Assembly (NCBI GenBank): GCA_963707445.1
Contig: CAVPPW010000013.1
Coordinates: 62,001-126,000, forward strand
Direction: 5' to 3'
Source of the DNA: JALORV01 sp963707445
GTDB lineage: Bacteria; Pseudomonadota; Gammaproteobacteria; Burkholderiales; Burkholderiaceae_F
Length of the DNA stretch: 64,000 nt
Of the stretch, positions 37,224-48,004 are shown in pieces. The notes under the pieces were generated by a model, which saw only the letters and a list, made by a program, of their open reading frames with translations, did no database searches and was not told the origin of the DNA. A program made the position numbers and the translations under genes. How positions within the stretch are numbered: position 1 is the stretch's first letter; each line of letters starts with the position of its first letter.

Positions 37224-38190
37224 CTAGCGGCGTGCGCGAGCACGGAAGCTGCCGAGCCGCGCGCGCGCGCCCTGTCCGGACAGATAGGCGGGCGCCTCGG
37301 CTTCCATCGGATGCAGCTCGATGCCGAGCTCCGGTGCCGGCGTGTACGGCTGAGTGCTCGCCACGTTGTCCCGCTGCATCGAATCGAGGTTGTCGCGCGA
37401 CATCAGCGGTTCTCCGGGAGCCAGCTCCATCACGATGGCCTGCGCTCGCGCGAGTCCGGCGGGCAGGCCGACAACTGGACGCCGATGCCCCGAGGCCTCA
37501 GCGGCGAACTGCACCAGTTCGCGTAGCGTGTAGATCTTCGGGCCGGCCAATTCATACGCCTTGTGGATAGTCCGCGGCTCGTCGAGCGCATTGACGAACG
37601 CATCGGCCACATCGTCCGACACAGATCGGCTGGAAACGCGTTTCGGCGCCGGCGATCGGCAGCACCGGCGCGATCGACGCGAGCGCGGCGAAGGTGTTCA
37701 GAAAGCGGTCCTCGGGCCCGAAGATCACGGACGGCTGGAAGATCGTCCAGTCGAGTCCGCCGTCGCGCACGGCGGCTTCGCCGTCTCCCTTGCTGCGCTG
37801 GTACATCGAAGGGCCTTTCGAATCGGCCCCGAGTGCGCTCATGTGCAGATAGCGACGGACGCGATGCAGGCGGCAGCGCACGACGATGCGGCGCGGCAGC
37901 TCGACATGCGCGCGCGCGAACTCGGGGCCATAGGGCGTGCCGCGCGAGCCCTGCAGGATGCCGACCAGGTTGATCACGGCGTCGCGTCCGGCGAGCAGCT
38001 GATCGAGCGCGGCATCGTCATGCACGTCGGCTTCCACGACATCGACGGTCGGCAGCGTGATCAGGTGTCCGGCGGCCGCGCGGCGTCGCACCGGCACCGT
38101 GACCTTGAGGCCGCGACCGACGAGGCGGTTGACGATATGACGGCCGACAAAGCCGGAGCCGCCGATGACGAGGATGTCCTGATGTCTCAC
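37224..38190 (-). CDS. NAD(P)-binding complex I NDUFA9-like protein, frameshifted
   Basis: An atypical SDR of about 322 residues. The Rossmann motif is ILVIGGSGFVGRHIVNRL (residues about 5-22), then VINLVGIL, the YLHMSALGADSKGPSMYQRSK segment (YxxxK-like) and FQPSVIFGPEDRFLN. The C-terminal part (YELAGPKIYTLRELVQ) lies in another frame after an indel near 37622. Homologues are annotated as the complex I NDUFA9 subunit family, but no complex I genes are present here. Start GTG 38190 overlaps the slt stop (GTGA). Confidence 0.85.
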
Positions 38191-40285
38191 GGAAGCCCGG
38201 CCTGGAGTGCGACGAGCCGCGATTCTATCGGTGCCGCTGTGACGCCCTGGCGTGCGGCTACGGCAAGCTCGGTGGTGCCGGCGGCTTTGGGTGCAATCGT
38301 GCCCATGCGCTGCTTCAGCGACTGCGCCTTGTTCTCGAACAGCGCCGCGTAATAGACGGTGTTCGACATCACCTTTTTGACGTAATCGCGCGTCTCGCTG
38401 AAAGGAATGGTCTCGACGAAGATCGCGCCTTCGACCGGCTTCACCAGCGTGGCCCGCCATGCGCGCGGCCGCCCGGGACCGGCGTTGTAGGCTGCGGTGG
38501 CGAGTATCGGACTGCCATCGAGGTCGTCGAGCACCATTTTCAGGTATCCGGTGCCGAGTTGCAGGTTGAGGTCGCGCTCGTTGACGCGACCCGGAGCGTA
38601 GTCGTTGACATTCATCTTGCGCGCCACGTAGCGCGCGGTCGATGGCATCAGCTGCATCAGCCCGGCGGCGCCGACGCTCGACCGTGCGTCCATGATGAAG
38701 CGCGATTCCTGGCGAATCAGGCCGTACACCCAGGTCTCGTCGAGCCCGAGCGGCGCCGCGTACTGCGCCATCGCATCGCGGAACGGTGACGGAAATCGCT
38801 GGGTGAAGTCGAACTCGTTGCGCGTGCGGTCGGAGGTGCTGATCATGCGATCGAGCAGCAATTGCGAACGCGCGTACTCGGCTGCAGCAAGCAGCTGGCG
38901 GTCACTCATGCCGCGCAGCTGCCAAGTCCACTCTCGGTTGCCCTCGACGCGCAATCCGAGCTCGTAGAACTTCTGCGCCCTAGCGAAGCCCGGGTTGCGG
39001 GCCATCGGTGCGATGTCTCCCGCCGTCGGCGCCGGTGCCTGCATAGGCAGCACGATCGGGATGCCGAGTTCCTCCGCCGCGAGCTTGCCGTAGAAGTGGA
39101 ACTGCAGTGCGATCCGGGCAAAATGGTCCTGCGCTTCGGCCGGACGGCCCTCGGCCTTGAGTGCCCGGCCGTACCAGTAGGTCCAGGTCGGGTCTGCGCG
39201 CAACGATGGCGGCATGCGGTCGATGGTGGCTTTGACGGTGCGCCACTCGCCGGCGCGCAGCGCCGCGCGCACCTGCCACTCCAGCACTTCCTCGACCCGC
39301 GCTGCGTCCGGTCCGACGCCTACGTTTTCACCGCCGCGCCGGTACCACTCGTTGGCTTCGGGCAGCAACCGCAACGCGCCGGTGTGGCCGATGCGGCCCC
39401 ACACGTGCCGCGCTGCTCCGGAGTCAGGTGCAGGTTCAGCGCGTTTGCGTATTCGGCCGCGTCGCTCGGACTGTCGCGCGCCAGCCGCACGATCGCGACG
39501 ATCGCAAGTTCGCGCTGAATCTCCGACAGGCGACGCTCATGCGCGACGAGGAACGCCGCCGGCCGGTCGAGCGCCTGCGTCAGCAGCTTCGGGTCGACGG
39601 GTTTGCCGGCCGTGTCGAGCGCGCGTGCGCCGATGCGCTTCGCGGTCGGCAACTGGTTCTGTTCGACGAGGGCGCGCACGCGCTCCCACACCGAGATGCG
39701 GTTGTCCGCCAGGAGTGCCTCGGTCAGCGCCAGACATCCCTCGCCGGCCGAGTCGCGCGTGTTCGCCAACAGCTGGCGCGCGTCCCGCGCCAGCACCTCG
39801 AGCTGCGCGCCCGATGCATTGCGGTACTTCGCCAGAGCGGTGTAGCAGCGCAGCTGGTTGTCGTCGGTGTTCCAGACGAGCTGCGCCGCCTCGCGTTCGA
39901 ATCCGCTGAAGTCTCCGCGATCGGCGAGCGCCAGCGCCCAGTCCAGGCGCAACCGATCCGAGACATAGCTGTCGGGATAACGCGCCTGGAATTCCTCGAC
40001 CTTCGGGGCAACGGCGGCATCGGTCCGCAGCCTTGCGGCGAGCTGCCAGTACTCCACGTAGGCGGCGAGAGGATGCGAGGTTAACTGCGGCGCGAGCTGC
40101 GCCAGCTTGGCGCGGTCGCTATTGCGTGCGGCATCGCGCGCGGCCAGGAAGGCCTGGTCTGTGGCCGACAGAGGCGCCTGCGCCGTCGCCGGTGCGGCAG
40201 CCTGGGCCGCAAACAGCGGCATCGCGGCCAGCAGTGCCGCAATCACGGCCATATAGACTGCTCTGATCGAGGGAACGAAACGCAT
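38187..40285 (-). CDS. slt: Soluble lytic murein transglycosylase, frameshifted
   Basis: Slt70-type enzyme that cleaves glycan strands with formation of 1,6-anhydro-MurNAc. It has a signal peptide (residues 1-25), a long alpha-superhelical U domain and a C-terminal lysozyme-like domain with catalytic Glu in YGLIRQESRF, then SVGAAGLMQLMPSTA and TAAYNAGPGRPRAWR. The about 698 residues fit the family. One indel near 39405, in the superhelical part (LTPEQR), divides it into two ORFs. First gene of the slt-NDUFA9-GST-cca operon. Confidence 0.92.
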
Positions 40286-40359
40286 CCCGCAAGATTAGAA
40301 CATGCGGAGACCGCGTTCAGCGTGAATTAGTCGACATCACTTTCATTTGTGGGTGCGCA

Positions 40360-40913
40360 TTGGCAAACGAAGACCAGCGAAAGCTGCTACGCGAACGGCT
40401 GCTGGCGCTGCGCGCCGACCTGCCCGACCGCGTGCAGCGCGAACGCGACCTCGATGCCCGCATCGCCGACTGGCTCGCGCACGCCGACGCCCGGGCGCTC
40501 GGCTTCTACTGGCCGATTCGCAGCGAGCCCGACTTGCGAGGCGTGGTTGCCAATTGGCTCGAGTCCGGACCCCATCGGGTCGCGGCGTTGCCGGTCGTCC
40601 GGGGCGACGCGCTCGAATTCCACGCCTGGACGCGGGAGGCGCTGCTGCGCGCCGGTGAATTCGGTATCCCGGTACCCGCACATGGGCGGCTGGTTCAGCC
40701 GGACGCCTTGCTGATTCCCTGCGTCGGGATTCGATGCGCGCCGCTACCGGCTTGGCTACGGCGGCGGCTACTACGACCGCACGCTCGCGCGCATGGTGCC
40801 GTGGCCGCTGACGGTGGGCGTTGCATTCGAATGCGGGCGCCTCGACACGATCGAGCCCCGGCCGCACGACATGCAGGTCGATGTCGTAATTACTGATGGT
40901 CGGCGTTTTCTGA
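40360..40913 (+). CDS. 5-formyltetrahydrofolate cyclo-ligase, frameshifted
   Basis: Converts 5-formyl-THF to 5,10-methenyl-THF with ATP. KLLRERLLALRADLP and ALGFYWPIRSEPDL form the N-terminus; after an indel near 40735 the conserved RYRLGYGGGYYDRTLA and VGVAFECGRLDTIEPRPHDMQVD follow. The conserved domain ends at VVITDGRRF. A T-run indel at 40907-40911 would then place a TGA at 40911-40913; in the frame as given it stays open to 41050, running into the TfoX gene. The start appears to be TTG at 40360 (no ATG is available in frame). Confidence 0.82.
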
Positions 40914-41276
40914 CGGCCGACGATGCGCCGCGGCCTCTGGCCGGCGCCGCCGCGCTCCGCCGCTTCCGTCCGGCCGCTTCCCACGCCAGCGAACACCAGG
41001 CGCTCATCGCGGCCGGAACATCGAGGCATGCGGCCGGAGCGCGCCAGTAGCTCGTGTCGATGCGCCGGCCTCTGCCCTCGTAGACGAACGCCGAGCTGCC
41101 CGCGGCGATGAGTCGATCGCGGCTGGTGTGTCGGTCTTCAGATAGAGCGTGTCCTCTATCACGATCGCGAACATCTGCGCCTCGCGATAAAGACCATAGC
41201 CGCCGAACATGCGGCGCGCCGATACCGACGCCCACGGCGCCATCACTTCCAGCACGTTTGCGACGAACTCGGTCAT
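40888..41276 (-). CDS. TfoX N-terminal domain protein, frameshifted
   Basis: The start is a typical TfoX-N domain: FVANVLEVMAPWASVSARRMFGGYGLYRE and MFAIVIEDTLYLKTD (written here in two parts). The rest (SSAFVYEGRGRRIDTSYWRAPA, first 20 residues) is in another frame after an indel near 41100. The 3' end is uncertain: the shifted frame remains open to about 40771, but family length suggests an end around 40888. The role of stand-alone TfoX-N proteins is not established; only full TfoX/Sxy regulates competence. Confidence 0.72.
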
Positions 41277-41279
41277 CCT

Positions 41280-42239
41280 TCAGGTGATGCGGTGAGGACC
41301 CCGCTGGAATTCGGCGATCACCCAATCGCGGAACGCGGCGACATGCGCCACCGCGACACGCTTGCGATTGTCGATCAGGAAGTAGCGATAGCCGGTCGGC
41401 ATCCGCAGGTGTGGAAACGGCGTGACGAGGTCGCCGCTGGCGACGAGGTCATCGACGAAGGGCGTGCGCACCAGCGCGACACCCTGGCCGCGGACCGCCG
41501 CCTGCACCGACTGGTCGACATAGGTGAAGTACAGGCGCGCCACGCCGTCGAACGCCGGGACGCCGGCGAATTCGCACCAGCGCGCCCAGCTGCTGTAGGG
41601 CGCGCTCGGCACCGTCTCGTCCATCGCGAGCATCGGGAATGCCGCGAGCTGCGCCGGCGCGCGCAGTGGAGTAGTGCTCGCGGCGAGCAGGCGCGGGCTC
41701 AGCGCCGGCGTCGATTCCTCGGCCTGTAGCAGCAGCGCGTCGGTCGGCACCGGGGCGCCCGGTCGCAGCCAGCGTATCGCCAGGTCGACGTCGTCGGACT
41801 CGAGATCGACCATCCGGTCCGACGCATCAATGCGGATGTCGATGCCGGGGTGCTGCTGCTGGAAGTCGGGCAGGCGCGGCACCAGCCAGAGCGACGCGAA
41901 AGAGGCATAGGTGGTCACGGTCACCCTCGGCGTGCCGCCATCGCCGCGAATCTCGTCGACAGTGCGATCCACCGCCAGCACCGCTTGGCGGACCACCGCG
42001 AACAGGCGCTCGCCCGCGGCCGTCAGCTCGAGCGCCCGGGTCCTGCGCTCGAACAGCGGGCGACCGAGCTGGCGTTCGAGCGCAGCGATCTGGCGGCTGA
42101 TCGACGACTGGGTCAGGCTGAGTTCTGCCGCAGCCTGCGTGAACGACAGGTAGCGCGCCGCGGCCTCAAACCCGCGTAGCGCGGCCAGCCCGATCGGGCG
42201 GCGGCGGCGAGGCTGGGCGGAGGCAGCCATTTGGAACAC
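41280..42239 (-). CDS. LysR family regulator (GcvA-like)
   Basis: 319 residues. The N-terminal winged helix is clear: LAALRGFEAAARYLSFTQAA and ELSLTQSSISRQIAALE (residues about 17-60), with GRPLFERRTRALELTAAG. The effector-binding domain follows (VTVTTYASFASLWLVPRL). The sequence is close to the GcvA subgroup. It is divergent from a DUF2917 gene, a pairing I recall as recurrent in betaproteobacteria, and probably regulates it. The effector is unknown. Confidence 0.9.
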   Translation of the reverse strand: MFQMAASAQPRRRRPIGLAALRGFEAAARYLSFTQAAAELSLTQSSISRQIAALERQLGRPLFERRTRALELTAAGERLFAVVRQAVLAVDRTVDEIRGDGGTPRVTVTTYASFASLWLVPRLPDFQQQHPGIDIRIDASDRMVDLESDDVDLAIRWLRPGAPVPTDALLLQAEESTPALSPRLLAASTTPLRAPAQLAAFPMLAMDETVPSAPYSSWARWCEFAGVPAFDGVARLYFTYVDQSVQAAVRGQGVALVRTPFVDDLVASGDLVTPFPHLRMPTGYRYFLIDNRKRVAVAHVAAFRDWVIAEFQRGPHRIT

Positions 42240-42251
42240 TATACATGCAAT

Positions 42252-42264
42252 TTACGCATGCGTA
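42252..42264. promoter_or_regulatory. Palindromic candidate LysR operator
   Basis: TTACGCATGCGTA contains a 12-base perfect palindrome TACGCATGCGTA (42253-42264) and fits T-N11-A (T 42252, A 42264), the LysR-type box. It lies 13 bases upstream of the LysR start and about 95 bases before the divergent DUF2917 gene. Confidence 0.5.
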
Positions 42265-42357
42265 GCCTGCGAGCTTTTCGTTTGTCGAGTCGATTCTAGA
42301 GGTGTCCAATGCTGTCTCGATGGTTCAACGAATGCAGGGATCGCATAGGAGGACATC

Positions 42358-42711
42358 ATGGACTGGGGCCCGACACTGACGCGAACGATCGACCTGGGAT
42401 ACGAGCAGATGCTGCTTATCGAGTCGCGCCCGCGCACACGCATCAAGGTCATCTACGGGGGCGTCTGGCTGACCGAGGAAGGTCTGCCTGACGATGTCTT
42501 TGCCGCCAGCGGCGATGAAGTCGCACTGAAATCGCATGGCCTGGCCGTCGTCGAGGGGCTCGGCCATGCCCGCGTTCAGGTTTCAGAGCCGCCGCTCGGC
42601 TGGCGTGCCTGGCGGGACGCGGCAAAGCGGGCGATCGCGTCGCTGAACATACAACTGCAGGCTGCACCGTCAGCGCATCGCCCGGCCGGGCGGCCCCAGC
42701 CGGCTGCCTGA
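42358..42711 (+). CDS. DUF2917 domain-containing protein
   Basis: 117 residues. The DUF2917 core lies near residues 20-65 (IKVIYGGVWLTEEGLPDDVF and ASGDEVALKSHGLAVVEGLG), a small beta-structured domain of unknown function. The ribosome-binding site AGGAGG (42347-42352) is strong and fixes ATG 42358. It is divergent from a GcvA-like LysR gene with a palindrome between them, suggesting regulation by that protein. Confidence 0.75.
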   Translation: MDWGPTLTRTIDLGYEQMLLIESRPRTRIKVIYGGVWLTEEGLPDDVFAASGDEVALKSHGLAVVEGLGHARVQVSEPPLGWRAWRDAAKRAIASLNIQLQAAPSAHRPAGRPQPAA

Positions 42712-42745
42712 GTACCGGCGACGTGCGCCGCGCTGGCCGATCCTG

Positions 42746-43582
42746 CTAGCGCGGCAGCCCGAGTCGCCGCCAGAGCTCGAGCGTCGCGTCGGCCTGGTTC
42801 ATTGTGTAGTAGTGCAGGCCGGGGGCGCCCGCGTTCAACAGACGGTCGCATAGGTCGGTCACGACGTCGAGACCGAAGGCGCGGATCGAGTCGCGATCAT
42901 CACCGTAGCTTTCCAGGCGCCGGCGCACCCACCGCGGTATTTCGGCGCCGCACGCATCCGAGAAGCGCGCCAGTTGCGTGTAGTTCGTGATCGGCATGAT
43001 GCCCGGGACGACCGGGATCGTGCAGCCGAGCTTCGCGGCTTCATCGATGAAGCGGAAGTACGCGTCGGTGTTGTAGAAGTACTGTGTGATCGCCGAACTT
43101 GCACCCGCCCGCACCTTGCGAACGAAGTTGCCGAGATCGTCGGCCGGCGTGCGCGATTGCGGGTGATATTCGGGATACGCGGCCACTTCGATGTGGAACC
43201 AGTCCCCCGTCTCAGCGCGGATGAATTCGACGAGCTCACTGGCGTAACTAAAGTCACCGGCGCCGCCGGCGGCACCTGAGGGCAGATCGCCACGCAGAGC
43301 CACGAGGCGGCGAATGCCGGCCTGGCGATACCCTTGCAAAAGCTCCCGCACCGATGCGCGCGTGGTGCCGATGCAGGAGATATGCGGTGCCACCGGAAGT
43401 CCTTCGGCATGGATCGCCATCACAGTCTTCCACGTGCCCTGCTTGGTCGAGCCGCCGGCGCCGAACGTCACTGAAAAGAAAGCCGGCTTCACCGCGGCGA
43501 GCCTCGACCGCACTGCGAGCAGCTTGTCTTCCCCCTCCGGCGTCTTCGGTGGGAAGAATTCGAAGCTGAAGGTGCGCGTCAC
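42746..43582 (-). CDS. metF: Methylenetetrahydrofolate reductase (NAD(P)H)
   Basis: MetF makes 5-methyl-THF for methionine synthesis. Start MTRTFSFEFFPPKTPEGEDK with the conserved Glu in FEFFPP, then FFSVTFGAGGSTKQGTW, PHISCIGTTRASVRELL, LRGDLP and the FAD-contacting ITQYFYNTDAY. 278 residues, normal length, no break. The start codon is GTG 43582, immediately after the holin-like gene stop, so it belongs to the ahcY operon. Confidence 0.94.
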   Translation of the reverse strand: MTRTFSFEFFPPKTPEGEDKLLAVRSRLAAVKPAFFSVTFGAGGSTKQGTWKTVMAIHAEGLPVAPHISCIGTTRASVRELLQGYRQAGIRRLVALRGDLPSGAAGGAGDFSYASELVEFIRAETGDWFHIEVAAYPEYHPQSRTPADDLGNFVRKVRAGASSAITQYFYNTDAYFRFIDEAAKLGCTIPVVPGIMPITNYTQLARFSDACGAEIPRWVRRRLESYGDDRDSIRAFGLDVVTDLCDRLLNAGAPGLHYYTMNQADATLELWRRLGLPR

Positions 43583-43927
43583 TTAAGTCCGATCGGGGAT
43601 CAGCTTGGACAGTAGCCAGCCGATCACGCTGTACAGAAGTGCGCCGAGCAGGGCCGCCCAGAAACCGCTGACCTGGAAACCCTCGACCAGTTGCGCTACG
43701 CCCCAGAAAAGCAGCGCGTTGATCACCAGCAGGAACAGGCCGAGTGTGAGGATCGTGACGGGCAGCGTGAGCAGCACCAGGATCGGCTTGACCAGCGTGT
43801 TGACGAGCCCAAGCACCAGAGCCGCGATCGCCGCGGCTTTCCAGTCCTGGACCTGCACGCCGGGGTAAAGGTAGGCGACCGCAAGCAGCGCGATCGCATT
43901 GAGTATCCAGACCAGCAGCAGACGCAT
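43583..43927 (-). CDS. Phage holin family/PF04020 small membrane protein
   Basis: A 114-residue protein of four hydrophobic segments. The motif LGLVNTLVKPILVLLTLPVTILTLG (beginning at residue about 40; core VNTLVKPILVLLTLPVTI) is diagnostic of PF04020, often labelled phage holin family although it is chromosomal. A gene of this kind commonly sits between ahcY and metF in betaproteobacteria, from memory. Function unknown. Confidence 0.85.
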   Translation of the reverse strand: MRLLLVWILNAIALLAVAYLYPGVQVQDWKAAAIAALVLGLVNTLVKPILVLLTLPVTILTLGLFLLVINALLFWGVAQLVEGFQVSGFWAALLGALLYSVIGWLLSKLIPDRT

Positions 43928-44009
43928 CTTCGTCCTCCGTTTGCCCGCTTGCTCTTGTATTCGCCGCGTCCGCACGGCCGCCCGAAGGGCGCGGCGCAAA
44001 CTCTTCGGA

Positions 44010-44056
44010 GGAAAGTATCGTGCATCGGGCGCATCGCGCCCGATGCGAAACTTTCC
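44010..44056 (-). terminator. Long perfect hairpin between ahcY and the holin-like gene
   Basis: Inner arms GCATCGGGCG (44022-44031) and CGCCCGATGC (44037-44046) pair over 10 bases with a 5-base loop. Outer arms GGAAAGT (44010-44016) and ACTTTCC (44050-44056) add 7 more base pairs. It starts 5 bases after the ahcY stop. No T run follows on the minus strand, so it may be an attenuator, a processing site or a 3'-protecting stem rather than a full terminator. Confidence 0.55.
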
Positions 44057-44061
44057 GACGC

Positions 44062-45483
<1,422 letters not shown>

Positions 45484-45514
45484 CTCGCGCCCTCCTTTAA
45501 GTGTCAAAGAAGTG

Positions 45515-45620
45515 GGCGAGCGCCGTTGACCGGCCGATTTGGAATCGGCTGCTCCGAGCCTGGCGAGGCAGCCGAATCAGAAGATTCGTCCGCCTCCGTC
45601 GCAACGCTCCTCGGAGACTG
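45515..45620 (-). ncRNA. SAH riboswitch in the ahcY leader
   Basis: On the minus strand the leader contains the conserved SAH-riboswitch blocks in order: CCGAGGAGCG (complement of 45605-45614) followed by TTGCGACGG, then GCCAGGCTCGG (45554-45564), then AACGGCGCTCG (45517-45527). The first and second blocks can form the central stem and the last can pair with GGAGCG to close the pseudoknot. The ahcY ribosome-binding site AAGGAGG (45491-45497) is just downstream. SAH binding turns expression on in this class. Confidence 0.9.
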
Positions 45621-45696
45621 AATAAGGCGGTCGCCGGCGACCGCGGAGCGCGGATTATCGCCCGCGCTGTTGTCGCCGGCAACCTCTTGAAGAACG

Positions 45697-46924
45697 CTAG
45701 GCGGCCTTGCGCTTGACAGTCAGACGCCTTTTCGGCGGCGCGCGTTTCGCGCCAGCGGCCTCGGCCAGCATCTCGACCCGATCCGTCCTTTCCCACGAGA
45801 ACTCGGGTTCGTCGCGGCCGAAGTGCCCGTAGGCAGCGGTCTTCTGATAGATCGGACGCAGCAGGTCGAGCATCTGCACGATGCCACGCGGACGCAGGTC
45901 GAAGTGTTCGGCAACGAGCGTGCTGATGCGCTCGTCGGGGATCACGCCGGTGCCTTCGGTGTAGACCGTGATGTTCATCGGCTTGGCCACGCCGATCGCG
46001 TAGGCGACCTGCACCTGGCACTGGCGCGCGAGGCCTGCCGCCACGATGTTCTTCGCGACGTAGCGTGCCGCATAGGCGGCGGAGCGATCGACCTTCGACG
46101 GATCCTTGCCCGAGAATGCGCCGCCCCCGTGCGGACAGGCGCCGCCATAGGTGTCGACGATGATCTTGCGTCCGGTGAGGCCGCAGTCGCCCTGCGGCCC
46201 GCCGGTGACGAAGCGGCCGGTCGGGTTCACGAGATAGCGCGTGTTCTTCAGCCACTCCTTCGGCAGGGCCGGCTTGATGATCTCCTCGATCACCGCTTCG
46301 GTGAATTCGGGCTTCATCTTGTCGCCGAGGCTCATCTCCGGCGAGTGCTGCGTCGACAGCACGACGGTGTCGATCGAATGCGGCTTGCCGTCGACGTAAC
46401 GCATCGTGATCTGGCTTTTCGCATCCGGCCTTAGCCACGGCAGGCGCCCGTCGCGTCGCAAGTCGGCCTGGCGCTCGACCAGTCGGTGCGCGTAGTAGAT
46501 CGGCGCGGGCATCAGTTCGGGCGTCTCGTCGCAGGCGTAGCCGAACATCAGCCCCTGGTCGCCTGCGCCCTGGTTCAAAAAGTCGTCGGAGGCGCGATCG
46601 ACACCCTGTGCGATGTCGTTGCTCTGCTTGTCGTAGGCGACCAGCACCGCGCAGCCCTTGTAGTCGATGCCGAATTCGGTGTTGTCGTAGCCGATGCGCT
46701 TGATCGTCTCGCGCGCGACTGACGATGTAGTCGACGTGCGCGTTCGTCGTGACCTCGCCGGCCAGCACGACGAGGCCGGTATTCACGAGCGTTTCGGCGG
46801 CGACGCGCGAGCGCGGATCCTGCGCCAGGATCGCATCGAGAATGGCATCGGAAATCTGGTCCGCGACCTTGTCCGGGTGCCCTTCGGACACCGATTCGGA
46901 AGTGAAGAGGAAATCGCTGGACAT
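45697..46924 (-). CDS. metK: S-adenosylmethionine synthetase, frameshifted
   Basis: Makes SAM from methionine and ATP. The start FLFTSESVSEGHPDKVADQI and AETLVNTGLVVLAGEVTT are in the first frame; after an indel near 46715 the rest follows: GAGDQGLMFGYACDET, the P-loop-like GGGAFSGKDPSKVDRSAAY, and GVAKPMNITV. The length of about 408 residues includes a short basic C-terminal extension (RRLTVKRKAA). It lies about 80 bases upstream of the SAH riboswitch of ahcY. Confidence 0.94.
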
Positions 46925-46948
46925 GGCCGGCTCCTATCGAAAAGATTT

Positions 46949-47061
46949 CGGGTGCGTTGCGCACTCCCGAGGAGCGGCGACGCTTTAGCGGTATTTGCCT
47001 CGGCTATGCTTTCGAGGATCGCCCCGCAAGTTGTCGGTTAACTCGGCGACCTCGAATTATA
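46949..47061 (-). promoter_or_regulatory. metK promoter and leader hairpin
   Basis: A TATAAT -10 hexamer is present on the minus strand (complement of 47056-47061) without a clear -35. The resulting leader of about 125 bases contains a stem with arms GTGCG/CGCAC and adjoining GG/CC pairs (46949-46970) shortly before the metK ribosome-binding site. I cannot match it to a known SAM riboswitch class. Confidence 0.35.
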
Positions 47062-47132
47062 GGTCAAGGGTCGCGGTCGCCGGCGCCTTGCCCTTATATA
47101 AGCAAAGTTATCCGGCTTCGCGAGATTCTCCT

Positions 47133-48004
47133 GTGCTCAATGCGCTGTTCCGCGGCATCGCGGCGATCTCGCTGCGCAGTGTGCAAGGCCTCGGCGGACT
47201 TCTTGGACGATGCGTGTACTGCCTTTCGGCGACCTATCGCCGTCGGCTCGTCGGCAACCTCGCGCAGGCGGGCTACTCGGATTCGCAATTGGCGCGGGCG
47301 GCCGCCGCCGAGGCTGGAAAGCAGGCGCTCGAGACCCCCTGGGTCTGGCTGCGTCCGCGCGCTGATATCACCGCGTGTACGCAGTTCGCAGATCCGGCTG
47401 TCTTCGAAGCTGCGATGGCCGACGGTCGACCGGTGATGTTCCTGCCACCGCATCTTGGCAGCTTCGAAGTCACCGCTCAGTATTACGCCGCGCGCCCGGA
47501 AGCGAGGACGCGGCCGATGACCGTGCTGTACCGGATTCCGCGCAAGTCGGTGCTGCGCGATGTCGTCGCGACGGGTCGCGCGGCCGAGGGCCTGAGGCTC
47601 GCGCCGGCGGAAGTGAAGGGCGTGCGGATGCTGATGAAGGCGATGCGGAGACCGCGAGGTGGTCGGGATACTTCCGGACCAGGTGCCTTCGCGCGGCGAA
47701 GGCGTGTGGGCACCGTTTTTCGGTCGAAGCGCCTACACGATGACGCTTCCGGCACGCCTGGCCCGGCAGTTCGATGCGATCGTGCTGTTCGTCTACGGCG
47801 AACGCCTGGCCGCGGGCCAGGGCTACCGGATCCATCTGAAGCGTCTCGATGAGCCGTTTACCGGCGATGCCGCGCACGACGCTGCGTTGATGAACCGCGG
47901 TCTCGAGACGCTGATCCGCGAGCGGCCCGAACAGTACCTGTGGGGCTACAACCGCTACAAGGTGCCGGCCGGTGCACAGCCGCCGAGCGAGGGTCGAGGC
48001 GTGA
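47133..48004 (+). CDS. LpxL-like lysophospholipid/lipid A acyltransferase (first of two), frameshifted
   Basis: A Kdo2-lipid A acyltransferase-family protein of about 290 residues. The catalytic HX4E motif is in FLPPHLGSFEVTAQYYA (residues about 110-126), with VLYRIPRKSVLRDVV downstream; after an indel near 47650, GILPDQVPSRGEGVWAPFFG and EQYLWGYNRYKVPAG follow. The start is GTG 47133. As given, the second frame has no stop before the next gene; the natural end is probably the TGA at 48002-48004, overlapping the next GTG, which needs one further indel. It would act at the inner membrane. Confidence 0.82.

Noticed and set aside
37224..38190. Evidence for respiratory complex I in this region, from the NDUFA9-like annotation
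   Set aside because: No nuo genes occur in the window, and this SDR family is widespread outside complex I.
40286..40359. 6S RNA (ssrS), often found just upstream of the 5-formyl-THF cyclo-ligase gene
   Set aside because: Only 74 bases lie between slt and the cyclo-ligase gene, far short of the about 180 needed, and no matching structure is seen.
43583..43927. Prophage remnant, suggested by the phage holin family name
   Set aside because: PF04020 proteins are ordinary chromosomal membrane proteins and no other phage gene is nearby.
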